From contig QUOL01000009.1 in assembly GCA_009761415.1 (NCBI GenBank), positions 682,001-746,000 on the forward strand: 64,000 nt of DNA. The letters run 5' to 3'. This DNA comes from Sarcomyxa edulis (taxonomy: Eukaryota; Basidiomycota; Agaricomycetes; Agaricales; Mycenaceae). The notes under the pieces are model-generated. The model ran no database searches, was not told the DNA's origin, and was given only the letters and a program-made list of their open reading frames with translations. This document shows positions 1 through 12,741 of the stretch, piece by piece; position 1 is the stretch's first letter, and every line of letters begins with the position of its first letter. Position numbers and translations under genes: made by a program.

Positions 1-19
1 TTCTCTGATATTGACCACA

Positions 20-880
20 CGCGTCGTGGCCGTCTAGGATGGCCTCTCTGAGACCACCTCCTTCCTGTATCCTGGTCTGTGCATTAATATGGTGGCCTGG
101 TACACCCAGGGCCGTCTTGGACGACCTCCGATGCGCATGCTCCTCTTCTGAGATCCGACATCACGACATCGAGTTGAGTGCTACTCTTCCCACTCCTTCT
201 CTCTGAGGCTCTACGCACGTATACTCCCTATACAACCATATCACACCAGAATTCGGCTTCGACTTGGAGTAAGTAGTAGGTGCTGATACACGCAGCGGTC
301 GTCTAGGACGGCTTTTTCGCTCGCATGACTCTGTCGATATTCTTGAATCTGGACTGGTCACACCGCGGTCGTCTCGGACGGCCACATCATTTTTGCTCCA
401 TCCAGGAGATCGAAATTTTGACTCGACCGGTTCTCTGATCTTCTTGATTTCAGGCTGTACGCGCCGTGGTCGTCTCGGACGACCACTTTACTACTCAGAC
501 ATCGCGCTCTACAGTCCGATATCGATATTATTGATGTTGAGACTGGCCACGCCGCGGTCGTCCCGGACGACCATCTTTACTCTGCTTCGGCTTCGAGTCG
601 GAAAACCGAAATTTTACTCCTACATACTCTCTGCTCAATGTCACACTCACACCATCTGCAGTCTCAAGCCGATGGCCATGATTTTGGGGCTGGCCACGCC
701 GCAGCCGTCTCGGACGACCATCTTTACTCTGCTCCGACTTCGAGACGAAGAATTGGAATATCACTCATACTCTCTGCTCGACGTCACGCTCACGCTCACG
801 CATCGCGCTCTGCAGTCCGATATCGATAGTCTTGATGTTGAGGCTGGCCACGCCGCGGCCGTCTTGGACGACCATCTTCA
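20..880. repeat. Dispersed short palindrome array (GRCGTC-N3-GACGRC)
   Basis: About eight copies of a 17-base palindrome, GGTCGTC-N3-GACGACC, lie near 28, 113, 298, 366, 469, 555, 702 and 854. The last three are about 150 bases apart and share longer flanks (a CCACGCCGC lead and an ATCTTTACTCTGC tail), so the 500-880 part is a degenerate tandem repeat of about 150 bases. Several arm changes are C/T or G/A transitions. Open frames across it are low-complexity and look non-coding. Confidence 0.7.
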
Positions 881-1020
881 CTCTACTTCGAGTTTAATCC
901 CAACTCAGTCCTTCGACCTCAGTCAGACTCACACCGCACACCTCATACTTAGAGGTAACGACTCTCCCGCCTCTCACTCTCACTTACTATCGCTACCCAG
1001 CCTAGGCCCGTAGGTACATA

Positions 1021-3041
1021 ACAAACATGACTTTCAAGTTAAACTTATAGCTCTCTGACATGATGGCGACGTACGAACATGACCATGGTTATTACGATTA
1101 AGTACGAGGGATCCTCTTGCTTAACTATAAACATATCAACGTTAGCATCGTAAGCTGATTCGCACTCGCATTCCCAGTCTTACTCTTACTCTCATTCGCA
1201 TTCCTAATCTTATTCTCATTCTCATTCTTGATTACTTGTGTTACTACTGTACTATTAGCTATAGTAAGGAATCTACTTATAAGCATGTCACCGAGTCCGA
1301 CTCGGAGTCACGCAGTCGGTATAGTGTCAGACGTCAGCTTCAGTGTCGGAGCAAAGCTCCCACTACCCCAGGAAGGCTCCGAGAGGCCGCGTAGCATCGG
1401 CGAACGACTGCAGTCTGAGTAAGGTCACCGATTGATAGTAAGTGAACGTTGGAGTTGGGGTGTTAGACTCGGACGTGCTACGTAGCTATAGTGAGGTACA
1501 AAAAACGTTATGTACATAACGCAAAGACTTTGACAAGCTTCGAATTCGTTAACATCAGTGAAAGAAAGCAAGATAGAAGAGTCCGAAGCTTCAATATTCA
1601 ATCCTGACTTGAGTTAAGTTCTATGGTGACGCTCGAGGGTCATAATCAGTCCAGAAAGATGGGATTGAGTTTTATCATTACTAGGTCCATGATCAGATTC
1701 AAAGGGAGTGATTCAATTAACAAAACAAGCGTCCGTACTGGCCAGCCATGCCATACAAACACACTCGCTCCCTCCCACACGACGAAGAGGGATTTTGAAA
1801 TACATATGTATTGGGGGATCGAGAGAGTCTAGGGAGGGAGGGAGGGAGTCGGAACCATACGCGATCATCATGTGCGTGCACGCATGCGTATGTTTCGCGA
1901 TCGTAATTATAATTGATCCCCGTCTCGTTGACACTAACTAACACCAACGCCAACGACACCAAGAGGACTTGGGAGTGGGAGTGGGAGGGGTTAGACTTGT
2001 ACCACTTGCATGAGGGCGCCGAGCTGCGCTAACAACCCCCTGTTGATGTTCATGATCACTGCGGGCATACATTCATACATATGTTAATGATCGAGAGAGG
2101 GAGAGAGAGGGTGGTGCGGGGCGGGAGCGAATTGAGTGTTGCAATTGGTGTTACATTTGTATTTGCGTACTATTAGGGGAGGACCGAGAGGCTAGAGTTC
2201 ATAGTTGTGGTGTGGTGATCAGATTCCGACGTCCCTCAATTCCTATTCCTATTCCTTAGGGGGCAAGGAAGGTTGGGGGGGGTGTGGGTGTTGGCTTGAC
2301 TACAAGTTCGTTCTTGGTGCGTGGGTGCGTAGGTGGGTGCGTCACGGTATCATACATAAGTTTAAAGTAAGGTACATGCATACAGTACATACATGGGACG
2401 ATCGCATGCATGCATGTGAGGGCATTACAACATGGGCTAGTAGCCGTTAGTGTCAGTGTTAGTTCTGGTGTCATTTGATATGTATATGAGGGTAGATCCA
2501 AGTTGGGAGTGTACGGACGGACGCGCGCGACCGGTGGTACGTTGAGTTCGGTACCGGATTTGGATGGTTGAAGGCGGTGGGATGGTTGGATGGTTGGATG
2601 GCTAGAAGGTTGGTGATGGTAAGCGCGGAGTATGATGGGATTGTATTATGAGGGCATCCGTCCGGAACGCAGATGTAGATGCTGATGATGGGATGTGGGA
2701 TTGGTGGGTATTTTGGTGGCGGGTGGCTATGGAGGGGTGGGCGGCTATGGGTGGGAGAGCAGGCGGTGGTGCACTACTTGAGGTTGACTTGAGGCTGGGT
2801 CGGTGGTTAGAGGACGGGATGAATGGATGAATGGATTTGGACGGGGATGGGACCGGGGAACGGGTGCACGAGGACCCGGATGCTTACATAGGGACTGAGA
2901 CCCCAGAGAGTGCCATTCGGGGTCTTTGTTGTAGCCAATAGGAGATGGGCGAATCAATCAACTCTCCTCAACTCATCCCCTACATAGTGCAATCCACTAA
3001 AGGCCTCCTCGTGCCACTCCTCCTCCCCTCCTCCTCCCATC
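1021..3041. other. No gene seen; upstream region of the Sfp1-like gene
   Basis: I see no protein-coding exon here. The stretch holds TCATTC-type microsatellite sequence near 1160-1230, G/A-rich runs around 1840 and 2095-2115, and GGATGGTT repeats at 2570-2610. The last several hundred bases probably include the promoter and 5' UTR of the gene starting at 3042. No convincing TATA box was identified. Confidence 0.4.
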
Positions 3042-6000
3042 ATGGCATCGACTCAACCCATCGCATTGCCATCTCATCACAATCATACAGACGATATAGT
3101 AGACTACCCTATGAACTCGGGCTCTTATACTGGCTCAAACGGCGCTTTCAACCCTGCTTCTTACACTCGTCACTTCCTAGGTTCACCCATCTCATGGCGG
3201 GCTGGCTCTTTCGGTGGTCGTTTCTATCCAGGTTCATCTCCTGCTAGTCAACTACTAAGTTCATTCGAGTGAGTATCACCTAATTCAAGCTATTGGCTGG
3301 CAACTAACAACGCCCCACAGAAACGACTTTAAAATGGGCAAGCTATCCTCATCCGTAGAAAGCGATCGCGAGTCCATCATAAACGCGCTCACAGTCCGTG
3401 ACCGTGAAGGAGAACTAGTCTGTCATCTCATCTAAATCGCAACCACTCACAGCTGACCTCTCATCTCATTCACTCAGTGTCGCGATTACACATGCTGCGG
3501 TCTCCACCTCACAGATCTCCACGCACTCTTGGAGCACTTTGAAGAAGTCCACATCGTCGTTGTAGATCCCCAACAACAACAAAACCCATCCCTCCACACC
3601 CCATTCGCTCACCCACCCATTCTCAACTCACCCGCACCCCCCTTACCAACTACAACCCCCGATCCTTCCTATCTATCCCCCAACTCCAACCCCGCACCCC
3701 CCATCGGTCCTTTCGACCCAGATGACATGGAACTCGAGCTCGATCTCTCCCTTCAAGCCTCCCAACCCCAACCATCCACCAGCAACACCAACAGCACCTA
3801 CTCCTCACCAAACTCACAATCCCTCTCCCCCTCAACAGCACCATCCACCCCCCTCTCCTCATTCCCCCCAACACCCTTCTCATCATCCAACCCTCCCTCC
3901 CCACACCAACACCACTCCCACGCACACGCTCCGGTATCCGCGTTTGAAACGACGACACTCCTCCGCAGTGCTAGTACAGGCGGGGGGAGTACGTTGTCGG
4001 GTGCGTTGGGTCCTCCGTCGACGTCGTCTCTGTTCAATCAGCAGTTCCCGACGTCGGCGACGGCTGCGGCTGGTAATTCTGCTGCTGCGGCTTCGGGGTC
4101 GACGAGTCCGGGTGGGAATGGGGGTGCGTTTGGTGCGTATACGGGGTATAGTGATTATAACAGTATCCCCGTCAACGACGTCAATGGTAATGGTGCTTCG
4201 TCGAGTGGTGCGGCGCCGGCGGAACAGTATACCTGCGTTCCCCCGTCCCTCCTCAGTAACAACAACAATAACCAACTGGCCTTCAATGGTGGGAAGGCTA
4301 AAAAGACGAGAACGACGTTCTCGTCTGCTCTTTCGTTGAGTCATCTGCATATGGGGGGGTATCGATCGCCTGGTATGTCGTGTCCCACTTCTTCGTCGTT
4401 TTTTTCTCCAACGATCCTTTTCCATTTTCACTCCCTGTTCCTGTTCTTACTATCCTCATAATCCACCACCTGTAATCACAACACTAATCACACCTCTCCT
4501 TCTACAGGCCTAAACTCCGCCTTCTCAAGTCCCAGCACGAGCCACCCCGGCTCGCCCCTCTCCCCTCTCTCCCCGAACCCCATCGACGGCGGCTTGGGAT
4601 TGGGTCTGGGCTTGGGTCTGGGTACGACTTCGTTTAGCTTGATGGCTGAGCCTAACCCGACTACACCAGCTGCGTCCACATCGACGTCGACTTCCACGCG
4701 GAGCACGAATAACAGCAACAGCGTCGGTATCACTTCTCGTTCATCCAATAACTCTTCCAACGGTGGACACAACAACGGCAATAACAACAACAACTCTGGT
4801 GGTAACGGAAACAGTGGAGGGAATGGAGGAGGATCAGCAACACCCAGCACGACCCTCTCCCGTCCCTCAACCTCCCTCCTCCTCTCCAAACCCTTCCGAT
4901 GCCCGAAACCCAACTGCAACAAGAGCTATAAGCAGGCGAATGGGTTGAAATACCATATGACGCATGGGAGTTGCAATTTCGCGCCTCCGAAGGATTTGGA
5001 GCATGTGAGGGATTTGTTGGAGAGGAAGAGGAGGGAACACGCTGAGAGGGACGGGGAGGATTCTGATAATGCTAACCCTACCGGTGGTGTCTCCGGTGTC
5101 GGGGGTAGCGGAAGTAACGCCAATGGAGTCAATGGAGGAGGGGCAGGATCTTCAGCAGCAGCTACCACCTCGGGCGACCGCGCACGCTACGGCGATCTTG
5201 GGTCGATAACTGAAGTCGAGCTTCGGGAGGTTGAACGCGAGGCGGAGAGACGGTTGAGGCCGTTTGCGTGTGGGGTTGGGGATTGTCAGAGGCGGTATAA
5301 GAATATGAATGGGTTGAGGTATCATTATCAGCATAGTGGGGATCATGGAGCTATGGGGCTTGCGTTGCTTGCTAGTGGGGTGCATGAGTGTTTGAGTGGG
5401 GGGAGGGGGTCTGGTGGGGGTAATAACAACAGCAACAACAACAGTGGAAATGGGAGTGGTGGGAGTGGTGGGTTGGGAGGGGTGAATGGAGGGGTGAATG
5501 GAGGGATTAGAGGAAGGGCTAGTGCGAGTGCTGCGACTAGCGCTGCTAGTAGTCGACAGGGATCGATGAGTCGGACTGGGACGCCTGTGGGTGGGGGTGT
5601 TACTTCGTTCCAGGCTCAACAAGCACAAGCGCAGTTCGCTTCGATGTCGCTTGGTGGTGCAGGTGGTGCGGGTGGGGCAGGATCGAGTTCGAGTTCCCCG
5701 ATGTTGGCTAATATCAATGGGGGTGCTAGTTCGCCTATGCTTTCCAACGTCAACGCCAATTCCTCCACCACGACGAATAACACGAACCCGAATCCGAATC
5801 TGAATACCTTGGACCAAGGCCCGACGCCTCAGCAACTTGCGTATCAACAACAGTATCAGCAGCAGTATCAGATGCAGTTCGCTATGTATGGGCATGGGCA
5901 ACATGGGTTCGGTCATGGTCATGGGCATGTGAATGCGAATGGACATGGCGGGATGGGCATGGGTATGGGTATGGGGGTTATGAATGTTAATGTTAACAAT

Positions 6001-6111
6001 AACGTTGGGGGTGGGGGGACGGGGACGGTGGCTGTTCCTGTTCAGATGGGTATGACTGGTGGTGGGGGGAGTGGGAGTGGGGTTGGTGGGGTTGATGGGA
6101 TGAGTGGATGA
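3042..6111 (+). CDS. SFP1: Sfp1-like C2H2 zinc-finger transcription factor
   Basis: Proposed exons are 3042-3268, 3321-3417, 3478-4372 and 4508-6111, all with GT-AG junctions and matching phase, giving about 940 residues. Exon 3 opens with the CRDYTCCG...LHALLEHFEEVH signature (about residue 109), the first half of the split zinc-finger arrangement of Sfp1-type fungal proteins. Two C-terminal C2H2 fingers follow: one near residues 535-565 (CPKPNCNKSYKQANGLKYH) and one near 657-690 (CGVGDCQRRYKNMNGLRYH). In yeast, Sfp1 is a nuclear regulator of ribosome-biogenesis genes and cell size; that role here is inferred from family membership. The rest is low-complexity: P/T/S-rich before the fingers, and Gly/Asn/His/Met-rich from about residue 700 to the end. 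The start is the first ATG that opens a spliceable frame. Long frames on the opposite strand are shadows. Confidence 0.9.
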
Positions 6112-9100
6112 GTGCGGGAGTCGACAAAACTTGGGGTCGAACTCGTCGGGTCGGGTGGAAAGCGAAACCCTCTCCTTCACTGCGTCACCCATCCCAATCT
6201 CGAAGCGGAGACGCCACCTCAAAATCCACGACGGAAACCAAAAAATCGAAACACAAACACAAAAAAGTATTATCACCTACGATATGATATGCATTATATT
6301 ATGCTCTTCCTCGATCCTCGATCCTCGTTCATCCCTTCCTCTCTCTCTCAACTCTCGACTTCCACTTTCTTATTATTTCCTTTATTTCCCTCGACTCCCT
6401 AGCCGGTCACCCGCACCGCTCAAAAAGAATCCAACCGCGAACTGGCCCTACCCTTCCCATTCCATCTAATTCCTTTCTTTCTGCTATCTTGTCTCCCGTC
6501 TCCTGTCCTCGCTCTCTCTCTCTCATCTCTCAACCTCTGTCTCACCAACTAAATGTCCATCGCCAATCCTTATCCTACTAGTAAAATTATATATAATCCA
6601 CCTCCCTCATCCCCGTACTGAAAATTTCAGTACCTCCTCCCTGCGCTTGCTACCTGATGTACGTTATGCTGTCATATATAGAGTTTTTCTTATTTTTCTT
6701 TCCTTTTCTTTGTGCGCGACCGTGTCTTGTCTTCCCCAAAAAATACTCCTCCCCCTTTACAGTTTACACTGACTGACTGGCTTGGCATATACTACATAGC
6801 CCATTGTATAGTTTTTCTTTCCATGGTTTTTTGATATTAATGCATATATGATTTGAATTCTAGATCTTGTTGTTCTGTTTTTTTGAGTATACCCTCACGA
6901 CTCGGGGCCTTCGACCAGGACGTTTGGGTACCAAGTATACAGGACGGCAACAGCTGACGGCTCTATACTGGTATCGAGCAGATGTACGCGTACTTTTCTT
7001 TGCTTGCCTTACAACACCCTTGATTGACGCGTTCTTTGACTTCCAGAGATGGGCCACGAACAAGTACTCCAGCTATCGGTCTATCAGAATACCGACATGT
7101 TGAAGCATCCACGGTTGAATGAATCAACAGCTCCATTCATGATTATCATCATCATGATACTCTCGCGGCTTGCCACTTTGAATAACAGAACGACTCGGAA
7201 CAGCTCTTGCGACAGAGAACATTGAACAGAGAACATTGAGTTTATGTTCTGATCCTTGAAGTACGTTGGTTTTCCATTCATTCACACATTCGTGCCATAA
7301 CCATAAGTCATGATATCCATCTGCTAGTGATCCCAACTTTGCCTTATACATATCTCCAGCGCGTTCCATGGCTAGATTTCTTGATATCAAGCCTTCCGAA
7401 CGTTGGGTTCCGATAACTCTCGTCCTATTCACAGGTCACCCGGCGAGAGGAGAGGAGAACGGTGGATCCGACCGAACGCAAGAGCCTTGTGGTCCCAGTA
7501 CGTTGCTTCTATACTGTACTGCTATTATGTTCCGTCTTTCTGATCCTCCTCTATAGCAGACGGTGAAGTTTCAGTACCAGGACCAGGACCATTGTTCCGT
7601 CCTCGTCGCACTTTTGGTACTGGCAGAGACTCAATCAGAACACCCAAGGTTCGTACTAATACTACCGTGGTGCCATATTTGCAGGTTGAGCGCCTAAATT
7701 CCAGACTTAGGACAAGTGAATTCAGTATCTCGAGACCCATTAGCATCTATCATCGGCGTATCATTCTCCTTCCTTCTTTCGCGCCGTGCACGAACAAAGC
7801 CTGTTCCTCATCCATATGGTTCACGGCTGACATCGCGCATCGCGCACCGCGTCGTTTCGTTTCGTTTCATGTAGGGTCTTCTGCTCTTCTGCTTCTGACG
7901 GAGACTTGAACTCGCCATATAAGCATTGATTGCACCACAGACTCGGACGTTCCTCGAACCGCAACCTCCGATCTGGTGTCACTTGGTGTTCGTGTGAACT
8001 TCTCTTATCAATAGGTATGTGTTCTAAACTTGTGCCACCGTCGCCTCTATCGGTTTCTCAATATTGACGACGCTTTTTGTAGCTCCCGTGCTGACTACTC
8101 GACTTTGCTTTTGTCTCTTATGGCAGATCTTCTCGGGGCACTATACACGTACCAGCAAATGCATCCGAGCGCGTTACATATATGATACAGCAACACAAGG
8201 CTGGAAGCTGTCATCCCATAACCGTTGGACAGTCTTGTATCTATCGTTATATGCGTACGAGATGCTCTAGCCAGGCACTCAGGCTGTTTCGAATCTTGTT
8301 ACTGGTGGCTGTCTACCTCCTCGATCCAAAGTACTGGCAGACTCGGGGATTCCTGTCGGCCCGATAGATGAGGCCAACTACGGCGAACACTGTTACTATG
8401 CTCAGCGCTTACAAATGTCACTACCCTACCGACGCATGGATGTCGCGGGTCCGAATAGGTCGATATCAGAGGGTCATGTCGGTTTCTGGAACCTCGGTGT
8501 TCGGTGTTCGTGTGTAGGCAATTGACGCCTGTATGTGGGTTACGAGCGCTTCTGCGGTTTGGAGTTGATATGCATATCTCGATACGTGGGCGCTCTGGTC
8601 TTCCATACTGTTCCATGACAGTCGTGGCTTTCTGCTCTCGTGATACAGCGGATTCAGGACAAGGGTCGGTTATGCCAGTCCGAAGGTTGTCAAGGTCCGT
8701 CGCGCTCAAGTTATCGTCCCCTTCGGGTTCCTGTTGAAAGTCAACAAGCTAAAGATAACTTATGCTCCAGACGGATCGAGTTGAACCTACGAATGTGAAC
8801 CCGAGGTAAGTAATGTCTATTTACACTTTTGTATATATCGACCTATCTTTCCTGAAAGAGACTTGTAGATCGAAACCCTTCGTTGACGCCAATAATTGGA
8901 CACGGTATGAATATGACTGTGGCGTACATTCTAGTTCACAGCATAACCCGGGTCATCCTGCATTGATTATGTTTCAAATTTCTCCCACTCGCCTCAAGCT
9001 CGAAGCTCTGTTATTCGAATGATCAATCCTATTGTCAGCATGTTCTGGTATTTTCCCGTAATCATATGTATCTCGCGTGGACGCGTCGAGTGCTCGCTGA

Positions 9101-9855
9101 TACTTGACTGATAATACTGTTGAGACCGATACTTTGAGCTTGGGCTCGAACGTCAAAGTCACGGGTCAACGGGTCAACGGGTCAACGGGTCAACGGGTCA
9201 ACGACGGATCATTGACCCGTTTGGCCAAGTCTGACCTGGCCAAAGGTGTCAAAAAGGTCAATGGCTGGCATTGTCCTACGGAAACAAACACGTCAAAACT
9301 ACCGCCGCGTCCAGCGTGCTTGATCGAAATTGCGAACTTTGCATTTTATACGTGGGTTCTGCTGTACGTTTCCTCATATTTGCGACATATAGATTGTTGA
9401 CGATATGTAACAACCAGGAAGTCATACCAGTTTCAAGCAGCCTGTCTGAACCTCGATCCGTTCATAGTTCATAGGCTGCTGGATCTCCCATAGATTGTAG
9501 CTTGGATCCGAATAAGTTGTCCCCAAGAGTCACTTGCCATCATTATTTCTTTGATAGCGGTGACTTTCTTGACCTTGTAAGAAGCTAGCCTGCTATCTTA
9601 TTCTGATGTCGTTCTCTGAGTCTGCATTTGCAGCCTGCCTCGACTGAAACGAGAGCGATTCGCGTGGCTGCACATGCGTGCTTTAGATCAGCAGGTGCAT
9701 TCCAGAAACAAGACGGCATCGTACCAGGGGAATGGCATGGATGGACGACTACTTCTGATTCTGAGGGCCACCGCTTATGTGTAAATCCAAATAGACACAT
9801 AGTATTGGGGTAGAGTAGAGTAGAGTGAGATAGATCAATGTTTTCACGACATAGA
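6112..9855. other. 3' region of the Sfp1-like gene, then gene-poor DNA
   Basis: 6112-6850 is strongly C/T-rich and fits a 3' UTR and terminator zone of the upstream gene. From 6851 to 9855 only short unrelated open frames occur on both strands, none with a recognisable domain or a plausible exon chain. I see no gene in it. A short GGGTCAAC-type tandem repeat lies at about 9163-9203. Confidence 0.4.
9163..9203. repeat. Short tandem repeat GGGTCAAC, about 5 units
   Basis: Five near-perfect copies of the octamer GGGTCAAC run head to tail. The inverted form GACCCGTT follows shortly at about 9215, so the array and this copy can pair as a short fold-back. No function is apparent. Confidence 0.7.
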
Positions 9856-11443
9856 TCAATCGATCTGGGCCATATTCGGAAATGGACAGGACATGTCGAG
9901 TGGAGTCTTGGCGATGCTCTCTCCCCGAGCCCAAATCCCACCCAGGCTCGATTCGTCCTTGACCCAGCCAAAGGTGGAATACGGACACCCAACACCCTCG
10001 TTCCCTCTTTGCACGACTTTCAAGACCTCGTCGCCTCCTCTGCCGTCCCACTTGCCCGGCCCAATAGTCTCGATGGTGTATCCATCGCTCTTCCACTGTG
10101 CAGTCCCAGGAAGCGGAAACCCAAATATCCGCGCGTACATTGCACTGGGGCCCCAGGTATTGCTAATCGTTCTAGGGATATACCATGGCTCGATCTCTGA
10201 GAAGGCTAGAGAGTACGTGCCACTGACATTTTTGGGTAAAAATGTCTTGGGCATGATGAAGCGGGGAAGTAGAAAGTTCCTGACGAAGAAGGCTCGAGAG
10301 TGCAGAGCTATGTTGATCAGTGATTGTAAGATGTGGGGAACGGTGGGGAGGGCAAAAGCGTTGAGAAGTGCGTCATCCATGAACGAGATGATCACGTTGG
10401 TGAAGAGAGGTCGAAAGAGACTCGGAATGGTCGAGTTGTAGAGACGAAGGACTGCTTGAGCAATTCGTTGGTTTGCCATGTCAGGACCCATTTCTTTTGC
10501 TTCGAATTGCTGGAAATATTGCCGAAGAAAATCAATAATTAGCGTGTTTCTTTATGGTGGCACTCACCAGAATATACTCTGCGCACGCTGCGTAGGAATC
10601 TGGAATGAGTCTTTCTGCGATTCCCATCCTGATGCCGACTTCTTTCCAATAAACATACGAGGCGTGCTGTTCTAGCGGTGTAGTGTTGCGCCAATCATAG
10701 TCATCTATCCATCTCTAACATTGATACTCATGAGCGATGAAAATCTGACTATCAGCGACTGACGCGAAACCGACTCACCAAAGCTTCGGAAATCAATAAG
10801 CACAACGTATAAACCATCTGGTCATCCCTGATCTTGTGACCATACCTCGAATGAATGTAGTTGACGCGATTCAAGGCTAATCTCGCTCTTTCCGAGTCGA
10901 GGGGGTGGACAATCCATTCTCCGACGAGTACAGTTGTGTCTGCGTATCGCTTCCCTGCGCGATCGACCATTTCTTTAGCGCCAACAGAGACTTGGGAGAT
11001 CGAAGGAATGGCAAAGGCCTGCAATATCTTGAAGTCAGAAGGTAGGACTGGAATTGTTTTTCTCCTCTACTCACTCGAAGGAAGGCAAAATCTTTGCCAG
11101 TCAAGAAAATCCAAGGACACTCCAGTAAGAATAAGTTCCCGAGAATAGATTGAGCATCTTTGTAGTCGATGGCCTGGAATTGGGTATACGTGTAGCCGAA
11201 TCGCTTTTGTAAAGCATTGACGCGACGGTATCGCAGGACACGGACAGTCAGAAGGTATAGCGTTGCGAGACCAGTGCATAAAGCCAAGGCCATCTCTCTG
11301 TTGAGGCGGTGTCCAGAAGTGAACGGGATGGTGTCACCTGCATGGAGAACCTTGGCCAGAGAAACGGTGGTATCGCGAAGATCAGAACAGAAATAAAAGG
11401 CGGGGAGGCCAGGATTATCGAGAGGAAGCGTTAGGATAGTCAT
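9856..11443 (-). CDS. mpaB/rubber-oxygenase family protein (DUF2236-like)
   Basis: Exons on the minus strand are 11443-11075, 11018-10779, 10714-10568 and 10509-9856, all phase-0 GT-AG junctions, giving about 469 residues. A hydrophobic anchor lies at residues 51-68, followed by a basic stop (RVLRYRRVN). The body matches the ER-bound oxygenase mpaB / rubber-oxygenase family: an RFGYTYTQFQAIDYKDA start, the NYIHSRYGHKIRDDQMVYTL segment, and the RWIDDYDWRNTTPLEQHA block across the second and third introns. Characterised members include mycophenolic-acid MpaB, which cleaves a farnesyl side chain oxidatively, and heme-dependent rubber oxygenases. The substrate here is unknown. No biosynthetic cluster surrounds it, so a housekeeping or detoxifying role is as likely as secondary metabolism. 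Confidence 0.85.
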
Positions 11444-11547
11444 AGGGAACAGAGAGCAAGGGGAGGCAGTTCGAGATAAGCTCTTATATTCGATTCTCCA
11501 TATGGATGACTCAAAGAACAAAGATACAGATCCTTATCAACCCAGGG

Positions 11548-12110
11548 TCACCGAGATCGAAAGTACAGAGGGGCAGGTCGTAGAGTCAGTAGTTTTTGCA
11601 AGATCGTACGAAAGAGGATACCGTCATAGCCGATGAGCAGAAACCCGTCGCTGTTGACACCATTCAAAGGTTGACTTGACAAAAGTGTCGCCGCGCTTGA
11701 CAGGAAGGTTCCTTCAGCATCTCGTTCCATGGATGCAAAAAGTCTGTGAGCAGTCGTCATGAAAGTAAGTAATGACCGATTCTGAAATTGCTTACTTTCA
11801 TATTTGATATCGACGCCCGATTCGCGAGAAGGACCAAAAGAGAGCTTGTGATTCGATGCAGCATGAACGGATGACGAGAACCGCAGTATAGTTCGGAACG
11901 ACATCTACTGAAATGAAGAAACTTGAGGTGAGTGGCGCACCATGGATTATAGATCGATTTACTCACCATCTCGAGCGGCAATTTTGCGCGGAATACGCAT
12001 ATGAGCTAGGTATACAATGGGTCGCAATGGCTCAATGACGATCTCTGGCCGAAGCTGATACACGTCCGGGTAAAAATCGGCCTTCTATGCGGAGGAGGCC
12101 TCATCCGAGG
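11548..12110 (-). CDS. Unrecognised coding-like stretch, probably spliced
   Basis: Upstream of the oxygenase on the same strand, several short frames look like exons. One, about 12090-11970, reads FYPDVYQLRPEIVIEPLRP and ends at a GTGAGT donor. Another follows a TTTCAG acceptor near 11905 and can be joined across a GTAAGC...CACAG intron (about 11810-11755) to a frame containing LFASMERDAEGTFL that ends at 11548. I could not find a single frame joining all parts. No family is recognised. It may be a small fungal-specific gene or a decayed one. The 104-base gap to the oxygenase start at 11443 leaves little room for an independent promoter of that gene. Confidence 0.35.
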
Positions 12111-12741
12111 GTCTGGCGAGACGCCTGGTGTCAACCTCTGGAGAAACACCTGGTCGAGCATCCATAATTGCACGTCAATAACATATATCCAGGGTTACGG
12201 GGTAAGCACAACATGCCCATACGCGCCGTGTAGCGCAGCGGGGAAATAAGTAGTGTATTCTGAGCACACGCTCGAATTGGTCGATGTCTGAGGCAGAGGT
12301 CCGGATATACGGCCCAAAATGCGTTCAGAAGAGATGGCTTAGAGAAAATATTTCTTCCCCACTGCTCACTGCGCATGCTCTGCGCTCAGGCATTGTGCTG
12401 GTACTGTAGTGGTCCGAAGTCCGAGATAGTCATATGGTTTGGAGCATGAGCTTCATTTCGTCGGGCCTAGTACAGTAACTCTAGATATCGATTGTCCATG
12501 GTCCGCTGGGCGTAACGTCGGTCGAAGCAGTTGGTAGAAGTGGAAACTGGGTACCCAAATGGCCCCGATGTATTTCATGCCCATCGTCGTGGAAGGAGTC
12601 CAATCAATCGAGAGACAGACTCAGAGATTTTAGGTCCATGGCCTTCCACGTGGCACATGCGCGTGTGCTTGCGCGTCCTCTGAGCCTTCTCCGACACCAC
12701 CTATTTACTTTTCCGACCTTTCTTCTTCCCTCAAATTCAAC

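Noticed and set aside
3650..6276. Long minus-strand frames opposite the Sfp1-like gene (up to 374 residues)
   Set aside because: Low-complexity shadows of Gly/Asn/His-rich coding sequence on the plus strand, which has clear zinc fingers and phased introns.
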